A DNA stretch of 64,000 nucleotides from Salinibacterium sp. (GTDB taxonomy: Bacteria > Actinomycetota > Actinomycetes > Actinomycetales > Microbacteriaceae): positions 211,955-275,954 of the forward strand of contig JADGNA010000006.1 in NCBI GenBank assembly GCA_015234465.1, in the 5' to 3' direction. The notes beneath the pieces were generated by a model. That model ran no database searches and was not told the origin of the DNA. It saw only the letters and a program-made list of their open reading frames with translations. The first letter of the stretch is position 1. Every line of letters starts with the position of its first letter. The translations under genes were made by a program, and so were the position numbers. This document shows positions 7,854 through 16,074 of the stretch, in pieces.

Positions 7854-9287
7854 TCAGAAGAGCGTGAGATCTGCCGACGTCACGCGCCCGCGGCGGCTCC
7901 GGCCCGTCCGGCGATTCGTGGCCGGCAGTGCAGGTCGCAGGTGGATGTCTTCCGAAGGCGTCGCTGAGAACTCCACATTGAGCGATCCCGCGAGCTGAAG
8001 GACATAGTCGAGCGTTTCCGTTGGACTCGTCGCATCCCAGCTCACGGTTTCTGTACTGCCCCACTGCGGCATGTCCTTCTTCGAGTAGGCGGGCCCCGCG
8101 GCGAGAGTCTCCCTCCACCAACTGATCACGCTCTGCTCCAGCGAGTATGCGTCGTCCCCGGTGGGAACCCCGACGCGCCACTTGAGTCGCCATCCGAGTG
8201 ATGTGTGCTGGGTGATCCGGGACCCCTTCGGACTTGCGATTCCGACCTTGAGAGCGTTGAAGTCTGCCACCATATAGACCTCAGCGGGGCCGTCGAACGG
8301 GAACGCGCTGTTGCAATATCTGCAAATGCCGAGCCCGCGCGACGCGGTGCTCAGTCGAGGTCGCACTTCCTTCCCACACGTGTGGCGACAACGCCATGGG
8401 GTGTTCGAGTTCACGTATGCCTCCAGCGGTTCGAGACCCTGCTTTCGCATCAGATCGCGCGCCTTGTCCTCCGGCATCCTGAAGAGTGTCGACAGAACCC
8501 GGTCGCCGCAAGGCGAGCATCCGCCCTGCCCGCGCTTGATGTTCGTGTAAGTGGGTGAAGTCTGCCCGCCGCAAACAATATGGGTGCAAAGCCACGGTCG
8601 ATCGACTCCAGGAAACGGCGAGATCGGTTCCAGGCCGGCACGCTGCATCATCTCCTTGGCTTCCGCTTCGTCAAGCATCATCTTGCGGTGTCCTGCTTCG
8701 TGACCGCAGTGGTTGCACTCTCCTTGCCCGGCGGCGAGGTTGCCAAGTCGTGGAGCGACTTCTCGACCACATGTGTCGTGACGCGCCTTCCAAGGTCGGG
8801 AGGAACCTCCCGGCCACGGCTCAAGCGGAGTGAGTCCGAGCGAGCCCATGACGGCGTGAGCCTTGACAGCGTCCCACGTCTTGTGCCCTTCCTTCTGCCT
8901 CCAACAGGTTTCGCACCCGTACCGCCCAGGACGTCGCACGGTGTTCAGTGTGGTCTCACGCTCGACTCCGCACTCGCCATGTCTCGCTAGCCATCTGGCA
9001 GCCGCACCGGGATATGGAGCAAGCGGCTCCCACCCGGCCAATCGCATTTCGGCGACAGCTGCGTCGGCCAGCTTGGCTCTTCGGGCCGCTCCCCGTTCAA
9101 ATCCGGCACAGTATCGACAGACGCCTCGATCGCCGCGAAGGTTGGACAATCGCGGCGAGATGTCTCGCCCGCATGCGAGATGGACGGACGGCCACGGCAT
9201 GTTTTTTCGCCCTGGGTACTGCACTTTCGGCTCAGCTCCGGCAGCCCTCAGTGCAGCCTCTGCCGCTTCTGCTGTTAAACCGCGCAT
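7854..9287 (-). CDS. tandem zinc-ribbon repeat protein with GIY-YIG-like C-terminal domain
   Basis: A 477-residue protein. The start at 9287 is set by GGGGGAGGA just before MRGLTAE. Residues about 1-345 contain five tandem units of about 65 residues, each with an amphipathic helix, a 'GLEPLEPYPG'-like strand, a W, and a Cys-rich part of the form CG-x(8-20)-G-x-C-x-x-C. The C-terminal 130 residues (AEVYMVADFNALKVGIAS, TQHTSLGW, a Glu in SLEQSV, and WGSTETVS) resemble the GIY-YIG/T5orf172 nuclease fold in strand order and in the Tyr, Lys-Val-Gly-Ile and Glu positions. The repeats would bind DNA or RNA and the tail would cut. It stands alone with the IS3 element behind it. Defence or mobile-element function is inferred. 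Confidence 0.65.
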   Translation of the reverse strand: MRGLTAEAAEAALRAAGAEPKVQYPGRKNMPWPSVHLACGRDISPRLSNLRGDRGVCRYCAGFERGAARRAKLADAAVAEMRLAGWEPLAPYPGAAARWLARHGECGVERETTLNTVRRPGRYGCETCWRQKEGHKTWDAVKAHAVMGSLGLTPLEPWPGGSSRPWKARHDTCGREVAPRLGNLAAGQGECNHCGHEAGHRKMMLDEAEAKEMMQRAGLEPISPFPGVDRPWLCTHIVCGGQTSPTYTNIKRGQGGCSPCGDRVLSTLFRMPEDKARDLMRKQGLEPLEAYVNSNTPWRCRHTCGKEVRPRLSTASRGLGICRYCNSAFPFDGPAEVYMVADFNALKVGIASPKGSRITQHTSLGWRLKWRVGVPTGDDAYSLEQSVISWWRETLAAGPAYSKKDMPQWGSTETVSWDATSPTETLDYVLQLAGSLNVEFSATPSEDIHLRPALPATNRRTGRSRRGRVTSADLTLF

Positions 9288-9353
9288 CCAGTCCTCCCCC
9301 GCGTGCAAACTAGCGCAAGCCGACCACATCGTCGAGCCTCGGCAAGTCCGCAG

Positions 9354-9395
9354 TTGGCAGTTGGCAGTTGGCAGTTGGCAGTTGGCAGTTGGCAG
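9354..9395. repeat. six tandem copies of the heptamer TTGGCAG
   Basis: Six perfect head-to-tail copies of TTGGCAG (42 bp), preceded by a further partial CAG. They lie about 70 bases upstream of the start of the zinc-ribbon/GIY-YIG gene (minus strand). Seven-base units can slip during replication, so copy number may vary between strains and alter promoter spacing. Confidence 0.9.
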
Positions 9396-9531
9396 GCCAG
9401 AGTGTCACCTGATCATGCAACAGCCCATTCGCTTGCGCGCGTGGTGGTGACCTGCCGGATGCTCATACCTCAAGATGCGCGTGGTGTCCCTGGACGGCCT
9501 GACTCGCTGGGTAACCCGCTGCCTGGAGAGG

Positions 9532-9556
9532 TGAATCGCCCCGGCGTGTCCGGAGA
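9532..9556 (+). repeat. left terminal inverted repeat of the IS3 element
   Basis: Matches the reverse complement of 10850-10874 at all 25 positions. Begins with TGAATCG. Confidence 0.92.
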
Positions 9557-9582
9557 CAGAGTTCTTTGGAAGGATCTGTCTC

Positions 9583-9906
9583 ATGGCACGACCCAGCAAG
9601 TATCCGCGCGAGCTTCGTGAGCGCGCTGTCCGTATGGTCGCCGAGGTGCGGCCCGACTATCCGAGCGAGTACACCGCGTTGACTGCGGTCGCGAAGATGC
9701 TCGGCGTCGGCTCTCCGGAGACGGTTCGTCTCTGGTGCCGTCGCGCCCAGGTCGACACCGGGCAGCGTCCCGGGCTGACGACCGAGGCGCTGGCGGAGAT
9801 CAAGAAGCTCAAGCGCGAAAACGCTGAGTTGCGTCGGGCGAACGAAATTTTGAAGGCGGCGTCGGCTTTCTTCGCGGCCGAACTCGACCGGCCACATCAG
9901 CGGTAG
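9583..9906 (+). CDS. IS3 transposase OrfA (DNA-binding part)
   Basis: A 107-residue protein with a helix-turn-helix (YPRELRERAVRMV through TVRLWCRRAQV) and a leucine-zipper segment (IKKLKRENAELRRANEILKAASAFFAAEL), the classic OrfA of IS3-family elements. It binds the terminal repeats and supplies the N-terminus of the OrfAB transposase. OrfB lies in the -1 frame and overlaps the end of OrfA, so the fusion would need -1 frameshifting. I do not see a classical A6G slippery run. Confidence 0.92.
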   Translation: MARPSKYPRELRERAVRMVAEVRPDYPSEYTALTAVAKMLGVGSPETVRLWCRRAQVDTGQRPGLTTEALAEIKKLKRENAELRRANEILKAASAFFAAELDRPHQR

Positions 9907-9947
9907 TCGCCTTCATCGAGGCGCACAAGGACCGCACCGATGGCGGT

Positions 9948-10835
9948 TTGCGGTGGGGTGTCGAGTCGATCTGTTCCGTGCTCACTGAGCACGGGGCACG
10001 GATCGCCCCATCGACCTATTACGACGCCCGAGGGCGCGGTCCCTCGGCGCGCGTGCTGGCGGATGAACGGTGGAAGCAGATCATCTTGACCACCTGGCAG
10101 GCGCAGCGGCGGCTCCTCGGCGCCCGCAAGCTCTGGCTACGACTCCGCCGCGAGGGGCACGACATCGCCCGCTGCACGGTGGAGCGGCTCATGCGCGAAC
10201 TCGGAATCGCGGGCGTGGTGCGCGGCAAGCGCCGTCGCCTGGTCGATATCGATCCGCGGGAGACCCGACCGGCTGACCTCGTCGACCGGCACTTCGCCCG
10301 GCTCCGGGTGAACCAGCTCTGGGTGGCCGATTTCACCTACGTCTGGACCTGGTCCGGCTGGGTTTACGTCGCGTTCGTGTTCGACGCGCACTCCCGCCGG
10401 ATCCTCGGCTGGCGGGCGGCGACCAGCATGACGACGCCGCTCGTGCTCGACTGCCTAGAGATGGCGCTGTTCACCCGCCGCCGCGAGGGCGCCGACGACT
10501 TCACTGCACTGACCCATCACACCGATGCCGGCAGTGTCTACACCTCGATTGCGTTCACCGACCGGCTCGTCGAGGAGGGCATCGACCCTTCGGTTGGCTC
10601 CGTTGGCGATGCCTACGACAACGCCCTGGCCGAGTCGCAGATCGGGCTCTACAAGACCGAGCTCATCCACCACGAAGGCCCATGGCGAGACGTTGACCAG
10701 GTCGAGGCCGCAACCGCTGGTTGGGTCCACTAGTTCAACACGGACCGCATCCACGGGTCGATCCACGACCTCACACCCGTCGAACTCGAGCACCTCGACT
10801 ACGCTCTGACGGAACCCCTCGAACGAGCGGGCTGA
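9948..10835 (+). pseudogene. IS3 transposase OrfB interrupted by a nonsense codon
   Basis: The integrase core is well conserved: first Asp in WVADFTYV, second Asp in HHTDAGSVYTS, Glu in NALAESQIGLYKTEL, so the DDE triad is present. At 10731-10733 the expected Trp codon in the usual GWVHWFN motif is TAG. The same frame continues after it (FNTDRIHGSIHDLTPVELE) to a TGA at 10833-10835. A single TGG-to-TAG change explains this. The frame is open upstream to about 9891, so translation normally begins by frameshift from orfA. The last 34 residues would be lost unless the TAG is read through. Confidence 0.88.
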
Positions 10836-10849
10836 CACCAGTAATACGC

Positions 10850-10874
10850 TCTCCGGACACGCCGGGGCGATTCA
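10850..10874 (-). repeat. right terminal inverted repeat of the IS3 element
   Basis: Perfect 25-bp inverted copy of 9532-9556; marks the right end of the element. Confidence 0.92.
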
Positions 10875-11150
10875 GACCTAGCCACCGACTTTCCTAAGCG
10901 CTCACTCCCGCCAGCCCGCGGGCTGAACTCTTCGACAGCGAGCCCTGCCAGTGTCGCTGGGGAATTTCGATCTCGGCCGGGGACCCCTGAACCCTCAACA
11001 GCGGCTGTGGCTTCGCGCTCGGGCCCGCTTCATTGCTCGGCCGACGTCCTTCACGGGGCTGCTGGCTAGGCGGGCGGAATCCTGAGGCGAGAGTTCGGTG
11101 AAGTCACTGGGTCCTCGCCGGATCAAGAGGGCCTCGCACGGCGCTCTCAG
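10875..11150. other. intergenic, no gene seen
   Basis: About 275 bases right of the IS3 element. No frame with protein-like composition and no RNA gene recognised. Confidence 0.3.
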
Positions 11151-11350
11151 CTACCCGCTTCGGTCAAAGCACTCGGAGCCAGCGATACTGAGATCTCCCC
11201 CAATGGTGAGTGGCCAGTCGCCATTCACAAAGCAGAGTATTCCGGTGACCGGGATGCCCCTGACTCCCGCCGATTTGAGCCTGGTTGACGACGTCGAGCG
11301 GAATCGTCCGCTGGCCGCGCGAGAGAAAGGAGGCGACGAGCGCATAATCG
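11151..11350 (-). pseudogene. fragment of a NERD-domain protein
   Basis: The minus-strand reading ending near 11151 includes GIPVTGILCFVNGDWPL followed by GGDLSIAG, which resembles the end of a NERD (nuclease-related) domain, where a 'pVLCFv.aeWPl' segment is typical. The rest of the domain is not present upstream; that region reads as low-complexity Arg/Thr text and overlaps the neighbouring membrane gene. It is best viewed as a leftover piece of a deleted gene. Confidence 0.4.
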
Positions 11351-11404
11351 CCTCCTTCCTGTTCGTTGGGCGGGTACTAGGCAACCCGGGGTGACCACGA
11401 GTTC

Positions 11405-11938
11405 TCAGTGCGGTGCGATCAGTAGATACAAAGGCCAGGCGAGTACGACAGCTATCAGCGTCACAGCGTTGATGTACGGGCGCGCCTGTGGGAGTTCCCG
11501 GGCGGCAACGGTTCCTAGGAAGATGCCAACCGTGACAGGGGTCGGCATGAAGCTCGGCCATGCTTGCCACCGATAGCCCAGAAACCGGTCTGCGGCGCCC
11601 CAGTTTGTTGGAACTTCGGCGACCACGAACGCGAATGCCACGCTCAAGCAACTGATTAGCGCCGGTACGACGAGACCCCACAAGGAAACGAGAAAAGTAC
11701 CCTCCCTAGTCCGCAGAAGGAGCAGACTGCACAAGACCGCAAACCCCGCGGCGCCCCCGAGAGCCCAGGCGAACGCTTCCTCTGGAGCTCCCCCGCTGCC
11801 CAAAGAGTACTGCCCCAACCTACTGACCCAACCCGCGACCAGGAACCATAAGAGAGAGAAGCATGTGTTCGCCACCACTCGAAGCCGGCGCCTAGAACCC
11901 CAGCGGGGCCGCTCGGCCGGAGGAATTGAACGAGTCAC
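11405..11938 (-). CDS. four-helix membrane protein, unknown function
   Basis: A 177-residue protein with four hydrophobic segments (about 23-42, 57-76, 84-108 and 129-175, the last long enough for two passes). It starts with GTG, and that GTG overlaps the TGA stop of the glycosidase-like gene upstream (GTGA), so the two are translationally coupled. No transporter or enzyme motif is visible. Its job is probably tied to the exported or cell-wall-directed product of the upstream gene. Confidence 0.75.
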   Translation of the reverse strand: MTRSIPPAERPRWGSRRRLRVVANTCFSLLWFLVAGWVSRLGQYSLGSGGAPEEAFAWALGGAAGFAVLCSLLLLRTREGTFLVSLWGLVVPALISCLSVAFAFVVAEVPTNWGAADRFLGYRWQAWPSFMPTPVTVGIFLGTVAARELPQARPYINAVTLIAVVLAWPLYLLIAPH

Positions 11939-14280
11939 AGGCCCGCCAAAACGATCAGCCGGGACGCTACTGCAGATGCAAAATCATCCAGCTCGCTGGC
12001 AGTTGGCAGGTCGGCCTGGGGGCCTCCGTCGTAGTTCATGAACTCGTCTCTTGGCACGCCAGGCCAAGGGAACGGCCAGTTCACCACGAATATCGACTTG
12101 ACGGCACTCTCGATCCTCGCTGCTGGCTGTGGCCCGAAGCGGAGATGCAGAAATGCCCTTATGCGCAACGTTTCAGTCGGATACTCGACAAGCATGCGCC
12201 GAACGGCATCGCCGAAAGAATCTGCGTAATCGCGCATCGCGCTTCCAATGAGCCAACCTTCTGCGTCTGCGACAACATCCTCAATATCGAACTGACTTGT
12301 GATATCTGACGGATCGGTGCGAGGAGGTTCCCCCAGCCGCTGATGGACCCATTGGGATATATTTGCCGGTCGTGCAGTCCAGAAATACGCTCCCCACAGT
12401 TGAACAGTGTCCAGCGCCCAGCCGCCTAAATCTCCCATCTCGATTGTGGATTTCGCCTGCGCACTACCCCAGATCCGAACCCCGTTGGCGGTTGCGGCTG
12501 TGTGGGCCAAGGAGCTCCCGTGGGAGTAAGCGGAATACAAGCCAGTTCGTAATGCTTCGACGGCGGGAAAGCACGCGGCTTCCAGAGCTGGTCTCTGAAA
12601 TGAGGTGGGATAGGGAGTATAGGCCGTCCATAGAACAGAGCCGTAATCCTGCGATTGCAACCAGTGAAGGGCCATCACTCCGGCAAATTTTGGTTCGACT
12701 AGAGGAAACGCGGACAGCGCAACTTCAGTCTGCACCTCCAACTCGACGATCTTCCAGTAGAACTGGTTGTATTGCGAACCGTTGTAGGGAGTCACGGCGA
12801 CGTCGCTACGAGTGGCCGGTCTCGCCCGAACCGACACCGCATTACGGTCGATATTGATTGAGTGCACTTCCTGAATTTGGTTGTACATCCACTGCGCGGG
12901 CATCGGGAAGCCGAGATTGCCGCTAAACCCGGTCGACATGCCGCTGACCCATACACCGCTGGCCTTGCCGGCGTCGTAGACAATTGTCGCGACATTGCGG
13001 GTGGCATACACGCCGACCTCATAGCGGACCGAGCGCGATCGGTCTAGTCCAGCCCGCACTCCGTCGAAGTAAGCGAGGACGATCGTGTTAGCTTCACCAC
13101 CGGTGGCGTCGTAATCGACCGCGAAGAAGATGATCACACCGTCCCGCAGCCCGAGCTGTCGAGCACGCAGCGAAGCCTGGCGGCCATGCTCGTAACCAAG
13201 TTCTTGCGTGAAGTATTGGGCCCCGTTGTTGTAGTTCTGGAAAATCGGGATGAGGGAAAAGTCGTAGTCGAAGATTGTGTCAAGTTCACCCGGTCGGATC
13301 GATTTTCCGTCGACGGTAAGGTACCGGCCCACTACGTTGTAACCGGCAGCCCGCATTTGGCTGGAGAATTGCGCTGTCATGGTGGAAGTTGTGTCAATCC
13401 CCGTGACCTGGCGGTTTACATCGCCAGTGCTGACCAGGAGTCCGGCCCAAGTGCCAAAGTCGCCAGCCCCGGATTCAACTATTTCCATAAAGGCTTGGAA
13501 CTTGAGCACCTCGGAGCGCGTCCCTTGACCGAAGATGCCATCAACCGCTACGTAATGGCGGTTGCAGCACAGTGCAAGCTGGAAGAGCCGCACAAAATTT
13601 GTCGTGCCGTCGATATCGCCTAGTTCAACCCGCCCCGAGACCGCAAGACCAGACGATGTTCCCGGCCCGAGGTTTCCGTTCGCTACGCCATCCGCCATGC
13701 CCAGTTCGTATTGGATGGCGTAGACAAGGCCCTGTTGCATTTGCCGAGTGAAGAGTCCATCACATGGTAGAAGAGAGAAATCCTGTCGGTGCGCGTACTT
13801 GCCGTTGAGCCATCGTTGGCCAGATCGAATCGCACTGTTGCCACCGCTCAACAACACGAACGCGTCCATTGTGAGTAGTGACTTCATCATCTTTACGGTC
13901 ACCATCGGGGGCGATATCGCGAGTCCCATGTCGTCCCGCAGCCCCGCCACGTATCCGGCGAGGCCGGAGTCCCAAAGGTCCTCGACGTGCCCGCCGGGAT
14001 AGCCGCTGCACCAAAGCGCACATCGCAGGAGAGAGACTATTCGATCTTGCGTCGTACTGCTGTTGATCGCCCCAACCTGATTGATGAACGCACTTGTAGT
14101 GCCCGCGCCGAAGTTTGTCGAAGTTGCAGTTATACCCAGTTCCAGTTGAAGCGCTCGGGTTATCGCGTACTTCGTTTGCCAACCAGTCATTCCATCTTCG
14201 GCGATGGACAGATAGCCGCTTTGGCCACCGTAGGTGTCGTTCAGGTATATTTGCGCCGCTTTGACTTGCAAGTCCATCAA
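11935..14280 (-). CDS. DUF1906-type glycoside-hydrolase-like protein with peptidoglycan-binding-like repeats
   Basis: A 781-residue protein. The first 290 residues hold about three repeats of the peptidoglycan-binding type (DGMTGWQTKYAITRALQ; DGLFTRQMQQGL then GPGTSSGL; DGIFGQGTRSEVLKFQ). Residues about 293-490 match the DUF1906/Rv2525c-like glycoside-hydrolase-like domain: GIDTT, VGRYLTV, IPIFQN, the acidic FFAVDYD and VGVYATR. A C-terminal region of about 290 residues is unassigned. No signal peptide is visible at either Met, although the gene upstream encodes a Tat-exported protein 25 bases away and the gene downstream a membrane protein. Cell-wall binding or cleavage is likely; the route across the membrane is not evident. 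Confidence 0.75.
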   Translation of the reverse strand: MMDLQVKAAQIYLNDTYGGQSGYLSIAEDGMTGWQTKYAITRALQLELGITATSTNFGAGTTSAFINQVGAINSSTTQDRIVSLLRCALWCSGYPGGHVEDLWDSGLAGYVAGLRDDMGLAISPPMVTVKMMKSLLTMDAFVLLSGGNSAIRSGQRWLNGKYAHRQDFSLLPCDGLFTRQMQQGLVYAIQYELGMADGVANGNLGPGTSSGLAVSGRVELGDIDGTTNFVRLFQLALCCNRHYVAVDGIFGQGTRSEVLKFQAFMEIVESGAGDFGTWAGLLVSTGDVNRQVTGIDTTSTMTAQFSSQMRAAGYNVVGRYLTVDGKSIRPGELDTIFDYDFSLIPIFQNYNNGAQYFTQELGYEHGRQASLRARQLGLRDGVIIFFAVDYDATGGEANTIVLAYFDGVRAGLDRSRSVRYEVGVYATRNVATIVYDAGKASGVWVSGMSTGFSGNLGFPMPAQWMYNQIQEVHSINIDRNAVSVRARPATRSDVAVTPYNGSQYNQFYWKIVELEVQTEVALSAFPLVEPKFAGVMALHWLQSQDYGSVLWTAYTPYPTSFQRPALEAACFPAVEALRTGLYSAYSHGSSLAHTAATANGVRIWGSAQAKSTIEMGDLGGWALDTVQLWGAYFWTARPANISQWVHQRLGEPPRTDPSDITSQFDIEDVVADAEGWLIGSAMRDYADSFGDAVRRMLVEYPTETLRIRAFLHLRFGPQPAARIESAVKSIFVVNWPFPWPGVPRDEFMNYDGGPQADLPTASELDDFASAVASRLIVLAGL

Positions 14281-14305
14281 AACCTCATTTCATGGGCAGC
14301 TGCGA

Positions 14306-15331
14306 TCAGAGGACCACAGATTCAGACATGGTCGTCCGCTGAACAGACACCGCAAGTGGGTCGGTGCTCCGGAACGTAAGCATGACCAAGGGATGGAGCC
14401 CGATCGCCGCCCGGGCTGTCTTTCGCAACTGCATCCGGAGGGTCCTGCTCTGATTTGCGGGGATCGATTCGCTAAGGACCACTTCAGTCGAAAGGGCGTC
14501 GGTTCCCTGCGGCGAGGCCGCTGAGTAGGCTTTCGCTCCTGGAGCTCCAGGTTGCTCTTCGAGGAAGTTGCACTCAATTACGTGTGACCGTTCGGCTTCA
14601 ACCAGCAACTGTGCTCCCGCCGGTATTTCTCCGGGGCCCACGCTGTCGATGCGAATCAACAATGCAACGGTTGGGTCGTCAGGCAGGTCACTCGACATCG
14701 TTGTCGCCGACAAGGATGCGCCCCACGCAACGCCGCTTATCGGTGCATTCATGACCGGTGCACTTGCAATCACTTCTGCGCCGGGGCGCCGCAGTCGTAC
14801 TATCGCACGGGCTGGTGCGACATCTTCCAGCGCGTCGGCTGGATATAAAACGTTCTGAGTCAACGGCAGTACGCACTGAGTTAGATCGGACGTGCCGCCC
14901 ACGTAGTTAGACGGCCAACGGAAGGTCATCCGGCCTGGGGCGATCGTTGCAGGTACCGCCCTTACCTCATCGTCCGTTGCGAGAATCACCCGATCTGACG
15001 TGGCACGTGCCATCCGTTCATCCCAGGTCACTTCCACGGTAGACGCGCGTAGGACTGCCGCACCCGCTGTCACAGCGAGAAGGGACGGGACTCGCCAACC
15101 TAGCGCTTGAGTGTGCCCCGGGTCGAAGTACCGCACTTCAGCACCTGCAAGTTCTGCGACTACGCGACGAGGCGAGAGCGGCGACGCTGCTCTAGCCGGA
15201 GCTGGTCGTGCGAACTCGGACAACATAGTTACGGCTAGGGTTGCTCCTGCACCTAGTAAGAGGCCCCGCCGAGATACCGCCCACCGTGCAGAACTCGTTT
15301 GACCGTTCTTCTCCTGCATCGGGTTCCCCAA
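14306..15331 (-). CDS. Tat-exported protein, unknown function
   Basis: A 341-residue protein with a twin-arginine signal (SRRGLLLGAGATLAV, then ARPAPARAAS with a likely AxA cleavage near residue 49). The mature part is beta-strand-rich with no recognised catalytic motif. It probably forms an operon with the glycosidase-like gene 25 bases downstream and the membrane protein after it. Tat export implies folding before transport, perhaps with a cofactor, but none can be named. The 235 bases upstream should contain the promoter. Confidence 0.75.
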   Translation of the reverse strand: MGNPMQEKNGQTSSARWAVSRRGLLLGAGATLAVTMLSEFARPAPARAASPLSPRRVVAELAGAEVRYFDPGHTQALGWRVPSLLAVTAGAAVLRASTVEVTWDERMARATSDRVILATDDEVRAVPATIAPGRMTFRWPSNYVGGTSDLTQCVLPLTQNVLYPADALEDVAPARAIVRLRRPGAEVIASAPVMNAPISGVAWGASLSATTMSSDLPDDPTVALLIRIDSVGPGEIPAGAQLLVEAERSHVIECNFLEEQPGAPGAKAYSAASPQGTDALSTEVVLSESIPANQSRTLRMQLRKTARAAIGLHPLVMLTFRSTDPLAVSVQRTTMSESVVL

Positions 15332-15566
15332 TCGTGTCTGCTGGGCCTGGGAACTACGCTGCGTTACCGGTTGCTCCCCACGCGTAAAGTTGATCGATGC
15401 TCTCGTAAGTGAGGGATAACCGGCTAGTCGTCATTATTGGGGACCGCGCCGTACCCCGGTTCACTCAAGTGACGCTGGAGCTAGGGACAAACTGGTGCTC
15501 TGTGCCGATCGATCAGGCGTTTCGAGCCCCAAGGCATGGAGCAAGCATTGCGGCGGATTCTAAGTC

Positions 15567-16004
15567 CTACCTCGGGCCGCAGGCGCTTGCGTCGTAGAAG
15601 CATCTGGCCGGGTCACCCGAAAGGGGAGCGATGAAGCGAATCTGATCACCCGCATGAAGTGTCGTGAGGCGAGTTAGTCGTCTGCCCTGCGCGTTCGCAA
15701 GTTGATCGAGTTGCACACCGAATCGGTCGGCGATGGAGAGGGCGAAGTCGCCATCCGCAATCAGGTAGGAATCGACTGTACCGTCGTCGGTTGTCCGAGC
15801 TTCGCCAGTCGCGCCTGGGCGGGCGCCTCCATCCACCGGCCTGGGCGGCGTCTCGGTTGCCCTTGGAGAAGGTCGGTTCTCTTCGATCTGGGGCTGGGGC
15901 AAAGGACTGGCTGAGACCTTCGTCCCACCCGGGTCCTGCGCCACCGTTTGGGTGCATCCGGATAGCAGCAGTACTGAAAGCATAACGACCAGGATTCTTC
16001 TCAC
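15567..16004 (-). CDS. LysM-domain lipoprotein
   Basis: A 145-residue protein with a lipobox LLSGC (Cys17), a Pro/Thr/Arg-rich linker (about 25-75) and a LysM domain (about 78-125: YLIADGDFALSIADRFGV, then LHAGDQIRF). LysM binds the glycan of peptidoglycan, so the protein should sit between membrane and wall. A final Cys pair (CFYDASAC) may form a disulfide. It is divergent from the histidine kinase gene, with about 70 bases between them, so both could share control. Confidence 0.82.
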   Translation of the reverse strand: MRRILVVMLSVLLLSGCTQTVAQDPGGTKVSASPLPQPQIEENRPSPRATETPPRPVDGGARPGATGEARTTDDGTVDSYLIADGDFALSIADRFGVQLDQLANAQGRRLTRLTTLHAGDQIRFIAPLSGDPARCFYDASACGPR

Positions 16005-16074
16005 AGCCCTATCTTTACCGGCAAAGCGATCGAATCCCTAACCCCTCTGAGCGGAATTGACGAGCCAAGGAACC

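Larger units (their letters stand above)
9532..10874 (+). mobile_element. IS3-family insertion sequence (inactive copy)
   Basis: A 1343-bp element bounded by perfect 25-bp inverted repeats (9532-9556 and 10850-10874), each beginning TGAATCGCCCCGG when read inward. It contains the usual two overlapping frames, orfA and orfB. The flanks (AGG on the left, GAC on the right) do not form a target duplication, which suggests an old insertion or later recombination. orfB has an in-frame TAG near its 3' end, so this copy probably cannot make full-length transposase. Confidence 0.92.

Noticed and set aside
11995..12015. A second occurrence of the GCTGGCAGTTGGCAGG motif inside the glycosidase-like gene, similar to the heptamer repeat at 9354.
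   Set aside because: Only about two units, within coding sequence; likely coincidence.
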